Shown piece by piece: positions 1 to 4,672 of a stretch of DNA of 9,454 nucleotides. Each line of letters opens with the position of its first letter. The first letter of the stretch is position 1. The translations under genes and the position numbers were made by a program. The stretch is from positions 1 to 9,454 of the forward strand of contig CAMCFM010000128.1 in the NCBI GenBank assembly GCA_945874095.1. Direction: 5' to 3'. The notes under the pieces are model-generated. The model made no database searches and was not told the origin of the DNA. It was given only the letters and a program-made list of their open reading frames with translations. This stretch comes from Candidatus Kuenenia stuttgartensis. GTDB taxonomy: Bacteria > Planctomycetota > Planctomycetia > Isosphaerales > Isosphaeraceae.

Positions 1-683
1 ATGTTCGGAACGAAGATTGTCGCAAACAGACAGAACAATCGCTAAACACTTTGTATTCAAGTAATAATGACACATTTTCGACACTTCTTTAACCCGTGGA
101 TAGCATGAGATGCGTCTTGGGCCAGGGAGGCTACTGCGATATGGGTGGACCAATAATTTGGCACTGAAAGTTCGTTGCCCTCACGATCTGCTCACAAGTA
201 CAAATGCGATGATATTTCAACAGCATGAAATGGCGACTTTGGAGGCAGGGCACCAACCGGTATCAGGTTCGTTGTTACGTCTGATTTCACTTCGTTTTCG
301 AAACGATAGATCCGAGCCTTCAGCATAAGTCCATAAGGATAGATTCTTGTTTGACTCGGTTTTTATGAGGCATGACTAGGCCCTCTAAATGTCATTTAAG
401 ATATTTCAATAAAGGACTTACGCTTATAAAGCGAGTTGTGGGCCAACGCCTTCGGTTCTGAAATAAGTATTGACTGGAAGCGCAAAATCCCGCCCGGTCT
501 GCCGACTTCAGGGGGCCCTGAACAATAAGAGTGCGTTTCTGGACCTGCTTCGTGTATTAGGAGACGAGGGCCAAAACTTGCAGGATAACTCCGCACCTTT
601 TCAACGACGATCAGATGCGGTTCTAATGATGATCGCTTTCCAGATTTTGGCTTTCGACACAAGCCTGAAAATTTAACATCGCA
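1..683. other. gene-poor stretch of the integrated element
   Basis: No gene is recognised here. Several short frames are open on both strands (for example 110-328 plus, 396-662 minus, 470-676 plus), but none has a convincing ribosome binding site, a recognisable domain, or a protein-like composition that stands out from its overlapping frames. The frame open from base 2 to 64 could be the last 20 codons of a gene that begins outside the window, but nothing in it identifies a family. An imperfect inverted repeat (TCGTTT, 3-nt loop, AAACGA) lies at 292-306. The stretch may be decayed cargo of the element; this is inference. Confidence 0.5.
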
Positions 684-932
684 TCACTCCTGCAAGGATC
701 GTCTCTTGTCGATCTCGCGATCTAAATAGGCATTAACGGAGATTTTGATGGCCTTCAATACAGCATCTTTTAGGTAATCCCCAATTGTCATGTCCGCCTC
801 GGCAGCAGCGATTCGAAGTTGCCGATGCTCTTCATCGGTGAGGTAAGTCTTCACCATTTTCTTGGCATCACCGACGGTATCGGAGTCTTCGATGCCCATT
901 CCACGGATGTTCTCGGAACCTTGCTTTCGCAT
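684..932 (-). CDS. small ribbon-helix-helix (CopG/Arc-like) DNA-binding protein
   Basis: An 82-residue protein. Residues about 26-62 fit a ribbon-helix-helix fold: a short strand (MVKTYLTDEEHRQL) followed by an alanine-rich helix, a turn around MTIGDY, and a second helix (LKDAVLKAI). Such proteins bind DNA as dimers and often serve as transcriptional regulators or antitoxins. The start at 932 is supported by GAGG seven bases upstream; an internal start at M26 would give only the folded core. The gene is divergent from the excisionase and integrase genes, across a ~300-bp region with palindromes, so a role as regulator of the element is plausible but inferred. No convincing toxin partner follows it. 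The charged tail (DREIDKRR) is typical of small DNA-binding proteins. Confidence 0.7.
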   Translation of the reverse strand: MRKQGSENIRGMGIEDSDTVGDAKKMVKTYLTDEEHRQLRIAAAEADMTIGDYLKDAVLKAIKISVNAYLDREIDKRRSLQE

Positions 933-1098
933 CTTTCGACCTCGGATTTATTGGGTGCCATACACCCCTCGACTGCTATCTTAGAAGGGCTTCTGGTGCT
1001 AATGTACCAAATGGCATCTGATAGTGCAACTGTCTCAATGGATTAATTTGTACGTTATGCTTCCTCAGGTTCATATCGATTATTGGATCTCTGAGTGC

Positions 1099-1127
1099 TT
1101 GACCAGTATCTGGAGAAATTGTACCAT
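1099..1127 (+). promoter_or_regulatory. candidate sigma70-type promoter of the excisionase-integrase operon
   Basis: TTGACC (1099-1104, 5 of 6 to the -35 consensus), a 17-bp spacer, and TACCAT (1122-1127, 4 of 6 to the -10 consensus). A start of transcription is predicted near 1134, about 100 bases ahead of the excisionase start codon. The -10 lies inside TGTACCATATTGGCAATC (1120-1137), which resembles TGTACCAAATGGCATC at 1003-1018, so the same protein could bind both. The inverted repeat at 1136-1151 falls at the predicted transcription start. Confidence 0.45.
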
Positions 1128-1135
1128 ATTGGCAA

Positions 1136-1151
1136 TCAGGGGTAACCCTGA
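1136..1151. promoter_or_regulatory. inverted repeat at the predicted start of the xis-int transcript; candidate operator
   Basis: TCAGGG-GTAA-CCCTGA, a perfect 6-bp inverted repeat with a 4-bp centre, lying just after the candidate -10 box. This placement is typical of a repressor operator. The RHH protein encoded divergently or the excisionase itself would be candidate binders; this is inference from position only. Confidence 0.35.
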
Positions 1152-1167
1152 GTAGAATCAGGTTCCG

Positions 1168-1180
1168 ACCAATTATTGGT
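1168..1180. promoter_or_regulatory. 13-bp palindrome upstream of the excisionase gene; candidate operator
   Basis: ACCAAT-T-ATTGGT is a perfect 6-bp inverted repeat around a single base. It lies about 17 bp after the first inverted repeat and 54 bp before the excisionase start. It shares a CCA...TGG core with the two related sites at 1003-1018 and 1120-1137, hinting at several copies of one binding site in the control region. Confidence 0.3.
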
Positions 1181-1234
1181 TGGGATGTGGCAAAGGATTG
1201 CTGGCAAATGTGACACGATGATCTAAGGGATCAA

Positions 1235-1468
1235 ATGCATTCACAGCATGGATTTAGCAGAATAGCCACCGCTCTGATTACCACGAATCAATTCGCCGAG
1301 ATGCTGAACATTAGTACTCGGCAGCTCCATCGCATGAGGAGCAAAGGAACAATTATCCAACCGATTAAGCTCGGCAGGATGACTCGTTGGTCGCTTGAAG
1401 AGGTAGAGGAATGGATTAGAACCGGGTGCCCTTTACCCGTCCATCAAGACATTTCAAGGGGGCGATAA
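1235..1468 (+). CDS. AlpA/excisionase-like winged helix-turn-helix protein
   Basis: A 77-residue protein whose residues about 14-65 match the MerR-like winged HTH found in AlpA and excisionase proteins: LITTNQFAEMLNIS (helix-turn), TRQLHRMRSKG (recognition helix), then the wing IKLGRMTRW and the closing helix SLEEVEEWIRTG. Proteins of this type set the direction of site-specific recombination or regulate integrase expression, acting on DNA near the attachment site. AAGGGA at 1225-1230 provides a ribosome binding site four bases before the ATG. The stop codon is followed by one base and then the integrase ATG, so the two are translated as an operon; the integrase ribosome binding site (AAGGGGG, about 1456-1462) lies inside this gene. 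The function as directionality factor is inferred from family and neighbour. Confidence 0.8.
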   Translation: MHSQHGFSRIATALITTNQFAEMLNISTRQLHRMRSKGTIIQPIKLGRMTRWSLEEVEEWIRTGCPLPVHQDISRGR

Positions 1469-1469
1469 G

Positions 1470-3053
1470 ATGGCAAGTGTCTTCAAGCGGATTGGTCGGA
1501 ATGGCAAGAAGTCTTCACGATGGACGATCCAGTACCTGGACGCCTCCGGGAATAAGAAGCAGCAGAGCGGATTCACCGATAAGCAGGAAAGCCAGCGACT
1601 TGCAAACAAGCTGGAAGAAGCCGCCAAACTCCGACGGGACGGACTGATCGACTCGGTGGCGGAAGAGCTCGCAAGTCAGACCAAGAGACCAATTTCGCAA
1701 CACCTCGACGAATTCCTCAAGACTCTCCAGTCCAAAGGGCGTACCGAGAAGCATGTCAAATTGACAGCTTCACGGCTCAACGCTTTGTTGACTGAAGGGG
1801 GGATCAATACCGCTTTTGAGATTTCTCAAGAGCGGGTGGAAAAGGCGATCGGCTCGTTGAAGAAACGGAATGATCTTGGTCCCCGCACGCTCAACCACTA
1901 CATTCAGGCGATGAAGGAGTTCGCCGCTTGGCTTGTGCCTAAAAGGTTGGCCTCCAACCCGCTGCTGGATATTGAGTTGCGTAATACGCAGGTCGATATT
2001 CGAAAGAAACGAAGAGCCTTGACTTCAGAAGAAATGTCACGGCTTGTCGCAGCGGCCAGGGCAAGTCTCAAGGACGTGCAGTGTTTCAGTGGTGAGCAAC
2101 GAGCCAGGATCTACCTGCTGAGTTACCTCACCGGGTTGCGGAAGAACGAGATTGCCAGCTTGACCGTTGAGAGTTTTCAACTTGACCAGGATACGCCGAC
2201 TTTGACGGTTGAAGCGAAGGACTCGAAGCATCGAAAAAAGGATGTGATCCCGCTCCACTCCACTCTGGTCACCTTGCTTCGCAAGTGGTTACCAGAGTAC
2301 GCCTCTAGCCAGCCCTTATTCCCGAACCTTGGAACTCGTAAAGCGTTTACGATGATCCGAAAAGATCTGGAGGCTGCTGGAATCCCATTTACGACTAAAG
2401 ACGGTGATGCTGATTTTCATGCGGCCGGACGGCATACCTACATCACTGAACTGTTGAGAAATGGAACGTCAATCGTCGTTGCTCGCGAGCTTGCAAGACA
2501 TTCAGACGTGAACATGACGATGAGGTACACCCACATCGGATTGAAAGACCAGGCGAAGGGGGTTGAGAATCTTCCAGTCGATCCGGAATGGCTCAAAACC
2601 ACCCAGGAGTCGACCCAAAATGTGCAGCAAATGTGCAGCACGTTGCAGCAAAAGTGCAGCAAATCGGGCGTCTTTTCGGGTCATTTGGGGTCTCAGGCTG
2701 TCTCGAATGGTCACAAACTTACGGAAAACAGAGATGACACAAGCTCAAGTGATATGTCACCTTGTGTCACCTCCAGTCAACGAAAAGCCCCCTCGGTCAC
2801 CGAGGGGGCAAAAGTGGAGGCGGCGGGAATTGCACCCGCGTCCCGAGACCCTTCCGTCAGGGCGTCTACGTGTGTGTCCTATTATTTGGTTTTCGTCAGG
2901 CAGCCCCCAACAGGCAGGGTTCCGCTCCGCTTATCCAGTCATTTTTTCTCACCAGAGCAGCAACCGGCGGTTAATCTCTGGCCAGCCCGAATTGGCGTCT
3001 CCGAACATGACTCTCGGGCCGAAGTCATATTGCGGAGCTTCGTCGTTACTTAG
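1470..3053 (+). CDS. tyrosine recombinase/integrase whose frame runs on, antisense, into ssrA
   Basis: Site-specific recombinase that would insert and excise the element. Residues 1-60 look like an arm-type DNA-binding region (SSRWTIQYLDASGNKKQQ), about 72-170 like the SAM-like core-binding domain, and about 184-370 like the catalytic domain. Predicted active-site residues are R224 (in YLTGLRKNE), K250, H317 and R321 (in FHAAGRHTYIT), H344 (in ARHSD) and the nucleophile Y353 (in MRYTHI). The family usually ends within a few tens of residues of the tyrosine, but here no stop occurs until 3053. From about residue 438 the codons cross the tmRNA terminator, and from about 449 they are the antisense strand of ssrA, so the last ~80 residues are dictated by the RNA gene. 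In the excised circle the C-terminus would differ. Whether the tail is made or trimmed is unknown. Starts one base after the excisionase stop. Confidence 0.9.
   Translation: MASVFKRIGRNGKKSSRWTIQYLDASGNKKQQSGFTDKQESQRLANKLEEAAKLRRDGLIDSVAEELASQTKRPISQHLDEFLKTLQSKGRTEKHVKLTASRLNALLTEGGINTAFEISQERVEKAIGSLKKRNDLGPRTLNHYIQAMKEFAAWLVPKRLASNPLLDIELRNTQVDIRKKRRALTSEEMSRLVAAARASLKDVQCFSGEQRARIYLLSYLTGLRKNEIASLTVESFQLDQDTPTLTVEAKDSKHRKKDVIPLHSTLVTLLRKWLPEYASSQPLFPNLGTRKAFTMIRKDLEAAGIPFTTKDGDADFHAAGRHTYITELLRNGTSIVVARELARHSDVNMTMRYTHIGLKDQAKGVENLPVDPEWLKTTQESTQNVQQMCSTLQQKCSKSGVFSGHLGSQAVSNGHKLTENRDDTSSSDMSPCVTSSQRKAPSVTEGAKVEAAGIAPASRDPSVRASTCVSYYLVFVRQPPTGRVPLRLSSHFFSPEQQPAVNLWPARIGVSEHDSRAEVILRSFVVT
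2623..2661 (+). repeat. four phased TGCAGCA direct repeats near the attachment site
   Basis: TGCAGCA begins at 2623, 2634, 2644 and 2655, giving spacings of 11, 10 and 11 bp, close to one helical turn. Three of the copies extend to GTGCAGCA. The spacings are not multiples of three, so the pattern is not explained by a repeated peptide in the overlapping integrase frame. The cluster lies after the catalytic tyrosine codon and about 155 bp from the tmRNA 3' end. Clusters like this are typical of integrase arm-type or excisionase sites; that assignment is inference. Confidence 0.6.
2733..2772. repeat. TGTCACC direct and inverted repeats beside the ssrA terminator
   Basis: TGTCACCT occurs at 2755-2762 and 2765-2772, spaced 10 bp. 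GATGACACAAG (2733-2743) is an inverted copy of CTTGTGTCACC (2761-2771) with 10 of 11 matches. GTGATATGTCAC (2749-2760) is another inverted repeat, GTGA-TATG-TCAC. The cluster lies between the phased repeats and the tmRNA terminator, and could be part of the recombination complex site. It overlaps the integrase reading frame. Confidence 0.4.
2783..2809 (-). terminator. Rho-independent terminator of ssrA
   Basis: Read on the minus strand: a 10-bp G+C-rich stem (GCCCCCTCGG, 3-base loop, CCGAGGGGGC) followed by TTTT. It starts five bases after the last tmRNA base, as expected for ssrA. On the plus strand the hairpin is followed by AAAAG and not by T, so it should not stop integrase transcription coming from the other side. 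Confidence 0.85.
2815..2842. other. candidate attachment site (att) at the ssrA 3' end
   Basis: The T arm and 3' acceptor strand of the tmRNA (minus strand: GACGCGGGTGCAATTCCCGC, then CGCCTCC and A) adjoin the integrase gene. Tyrosine integrases that target tRNA or tmRNA genes commonly cross over in this part and rebuild the RNA end with an identical copy carried by the element. The exact core cannot be set without the second att copy, which is not in the window. Confidence 0.5.
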
Positions 3054-3182
3054 GCAGCAAGACGAAGAGTTTGAGTGCTAGTTTTGGCACTTAAAGTTTG
3101 GTCCGCTTTTTACGAGGCCTGCTGACCAACCTCGACACGCAACCTCTGTCTTCAGCAATCCGGTCGATCCTAGTTCGCCCCC
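2815..3182 (-). ncRNA. ssrA: transfer-messenger RNA (tmRNA)
   Basis: A 368-nt RNA that, with SmpB and EF-Tu, rescues stalled ribosomes and tags the unfinished protein for proteolysis. The 5' end GGGGGCGAACTAGGATCGAC pairs its first seven bases with CGCCTCC near the 3' end (one G-U), giving the acceptor stem; discriminator A is at 2815. T stem GCGGG/CCCGC at 2835-2839 and 2823-2827. The tag frame starts with GCC at 3088 after TAAGT, and reads AKTSTQTLRLAA then TAA at 3052-3050. CTTCGTC (3067-3061) and GACGAAG (3044-3038) form the helix around the tag stop. CCA is not encoded: the next bases are CTT. The T loop is TGCAATT, with G where U55 is usual. The gene is downstream of smpB on the same strand and ends in a strong terminator. 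The antisense integrase frame overlaps its 3' two thirds. Confidence 0.95.
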
Positions 3183-3249
3183 AATTACTGACCTGGATTT
3201 CTCCAAGAGCGATCGACATCTCACAAGTGATATGCCTAACTCTCCATAT

Positions 3250-3255
3250 ATTATA
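3250..3255 (-). promoter_or_regulatory. candidate -10 box of the ssrA promoter
   Basis: A perfect TATAAT on the minus strand in the smpB-ssrA gap. Transcription would begin near 3243, leaving a ~60-nt leader ahead of the mature 5' end at 3182 that RNase P would remove, as is known for precursor tmRNA. No good -35 box is seen at the expected spacing (GAACGA with 17 bp), so this is a moderate call. The surrounding gap, 3183-3343, holds no other clear element. Confidence 0.5.
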
Positions 3256-3343
3256 CGGAAAAGAATCGCCATTCGTTCATTTATTCGTAACATTTTGCAA
3301 AACTTATTTTGGCGTCGCACGATCCACAACCCATGCACCAGTA

Positions 3344-3847
3344 TCAATCCCGGAAATTACGCTTCGTTATACGGTCCATCTCGCGCTTATTCTCCTTGCC
3401 TTTGATCGCCTCGCGCTTGTCGTGCAGTTTTCGGCCACGCGCTAAACCTATCTCGACCTTGGCCAACCCTTTCAGAAAATACATCTGCAAAGGGACCAAC
3501 GTCAATCCCTTCTCCGTCACCTTGTTCGTGATCTTTTTAATCTCGGCGTTGTGCAACAGTAACTTTCGTGGCCGCTTGGCCTTATGATTGAACCGATTCG
3601 CTTCAATATACTCCTGGATGTCACAACCGAGTAACCAAATCTCGTTTTTGTCCAAATCGGCGAACGCTTGCTCAAGGCTGCACTTGCCATTCCTAAGGCT
3701 CTTCACCTCGGAACCGACCAGTACAATCCCTGCCTCCCACTTGTCCAAAATATCGAACTCGTGATAAGCACGCTTGTTACGTGCAATAATCTTGACCACT
3801 GGTTTCTTGTCATCTTTCGCAGATTTGCTCGACTTTGAACCAGCCAT
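3344..3847 (-). CDS. smpB: SsrA-binding protein SmpB
   Basis: A 167-residue protein that binds the tRNA-like end of tmRNA and brings it to ribosomes stalled without a stop codon. Family signatures in order: NKRAYHEFDI, then the block WEAGIVLVGSEVKSLRNGK (about residues 37-55), the middle NHKAKRPRKLLLH, GLTLVPLQMYF, and the basic C-terminal tail GRKLHDKREAIK followed by NKREMDR that enters the mRNA channel. The lysine/serine-rich N-terminus (MAGSKSSKSAKDDKK) is usual for the family, and the length is close to the normal ~160. The start at 3847 is chosen because GGTGGAAG lies just upstream; a start seven codons earlier (3868) has no ribosome binding site. ssrA, its partner RNA, follows on the same strand after 161 bp. 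The first conserved asparagine and the GSEVKS loop are intact, so it should be functional. Confidence 0.95.
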   Translation of the reverse strand: MAGSKSSKSAKDDKKPVVKIIARNKRAYHEFDILDKWEAGIVLVGSEVKSLRNGKCSLEQAFADLDKNEIWLLGCDIQEYIEANRFNHKAKRPRKLLLHNAEIKKITNKVTEKGLTLVPLQMYFLKGLAKVEIGLARGRKLHDKREAIKGKENKREMDRITKRNFRD

Positions 3848-3920
3848 GTTGACTTCCACCAGGCGCATGTCACGCCATTTTTATGCTATCTACCCTGAAA
3901 TTACAGATGACCTACTCTGT

Positions 3921-3948
3921 ATCATACGGCTTATCCTGAAAATGTCAT
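3921..3948 (-). promoter_or_regulatory. candidate sigma70-type promoter of smpB
   Basis: On the minus strand ATGACA (3948-3943, 5 of 6), a 16-bp spacer and TATGAT (3926-3921, 5 of 6). It overlaps the last codons of folK and predicts a transcript start near 3914, about 67 bases before the smpB start. It would let smpB be made independently of dapL-folK. Confidence 0.5.
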
Positions 3949-4668
3949 CCCCCGACATGTCGCAATTAACTGATCCATCAGACATTCCAAACTGTCTTCG
4001 GTTGGATAAAAACGCGGTAACTCCCACTTGGTATCATTTGTAAATCCTTTATTCCAATGGACTTCAAGCATGGCTTGCTGTGAGTCTTTACAGATTTCCC
4101 AGCCACCAGTCGCATCCGTAAACTGATCTAAAAGTTTGGAACTGGATTCGCTTTCTTTGAAATTTTCGAGAACTTTGTCTAAATTCACTCTTCTTGGTGA
4201 GCTTTGAAAATGGTCGCAAATCTGCCTAACATTCCAGGCTAGCTGAGGATGTATCCAAAATGGCTCGATTTCCAGAAGCGGTTTCATCACAAATTGCCTG
4301 ACCGTCATTCGAGGATGAGGCAGGATTAGCGAATCTGTTGCGCAAACCATTTTCCCATAAGCAATAATATCTAAATCAAGGCTTCTTGCCGACCATGTCT
4401 GGTTACGAACTCGACCAAGCGTGGTTTCGACTTGCTGAAGCGCTTTTAAAAGTCCTTCAGCCGTCAATTCTGTGTAAAGTGATGCCGCCGCATTGATAAA
4501 GGGAGGTTGACCCGCCGGTCCGCCTACCGGTAATGTTTTGAAAAACGAGCTGACAGAATGAAGTCTTAGCTGAGTATGGTTTTGTAAAAGATCAAGAGCC
4601 AGTTTGAGCGATGCTTCAGCATCGCCCAAATTGGCTCCAAGTGCTATCAATGCCAGTGTTTCAGGCAT
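3931..4668 (-). CDS. folK: 2-amino-4-hydroxy-6-hydroxymethyldihydropteridine pyrophosphokinase (HPPK) with C-terminal extension
   Basis: Transfers pyrophosphate from ATP to 6-hydroxymethyl-7,8-dihydropterin, a cytoplasmic step of folate synthesis. Residues 1-155 are the HPPK domain: ALIALGANLGD at the start, the loop VGGPAGQPPFINAA (48-61), GRVRNQTWSARSLDLDIIAYG (R86/R88, W92, R95 and the metal-binding D98 and D100, compared with E. coli R82, W89, R92, D95, D97), and LPHPRM..RQFVMKPLLEI (116-134). The usual length is ~160 residues; here another ~85 follow (KESESSSKLLDQFTDATGGW onward) with no domain I can name. Starts four bases after the dapL stop, so both are probably translated from one mRNA. 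No strong ribosome binding site is seen beyond the end of dapL, so translational coupling is likely. The kinase call is firm; the role of the extension is unknown. Confidence 0.92.
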   Translation of the reverse strand: MPETLALIALGANLGDAEASLKLALDLLQNHTQLRLHSVSSFFKTLPVGGPAGQPPFINAAASLYTELTAEGLLKALQQVETTLGRVRNQTWSARSLDLDIIAYGKMVCATDSLILPHPRMTVRQFVMKPLLEIEPFWIHPQLAWNVRQICDHFQSSPRRVNLDKVLENFKESESSSKLLDQFTDATGGWEICKDSQQAMLEVHWNKGFTNDTKWELPRFYPTEDSLECLMDQLIATCRGMTFSG

Positions 4669-4672
4669 GATA

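Larger units (their letters stand above)
1..2815. mobile_element. one end of an integrative element (island or prophage remnant) inserted at the ssrA 3' end
   Basis: A tyrosine integrase, an excisionase-like HTH gene and a small RHH protein lie directly against the 3' end of the tmRNA gene, a well-known insertion target for integrase-bearing islands. The element lies on the 3' side of ssrA, so the tmRNA stays intact and the element extends left, beyond base 1. The right boundary is placed at the last tmRNA base before CCA (2815); the true crossover could lie anywhere from the T arm (about 2842) to the terminator (2783). No second copy of the ssrA 3' end was found at 1-1234, so the far attachment site and most cargo are outside the window. 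No phage structural, conjugation or defence genes are visible, so the element type is open. Confidence 0.65.

Noticed and set aside
241..256. TGGAGGC near 240 as a possible second att copy
   Set aside because: Only seven bases match the ssrA 3' end; the T arm that should follow is absent.
396..662. 88-aa minus-strand frame just after the RHH gene, considered as a toxin partner of an RHH antitoxin
   Set aside because: It would need a TTG start with no ribosome binding site, and its sequence matches no toxin family that I recognise.
110..676. Short plus-strand frames at 110-328 and 470-676
   Set aside because: No ribosome binding site, no domain, and no protein-like features; both overlap other open frames of equal quality.
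2563..3081. 172-aa plus-strand frame with RRRELHPRP, and a 70-aa frame at 2762-2974
   Set aside because: They are out-of-frame readings of the integrase end and the antisense strand of the tmRNA; such motifs arise from translating the tmRNA 3' end.
3293..3302. TTTTGCAAAA as a terminator of smpB
   Set aside because: Palindrome of A+T pairs only with no G+C stem; it would not be a stable terminator.
3078..3347. 89-aa minus-strand frame between smpB and the tag region
   Set aside because: It is the 5' part and leader of ssrA read as protein.
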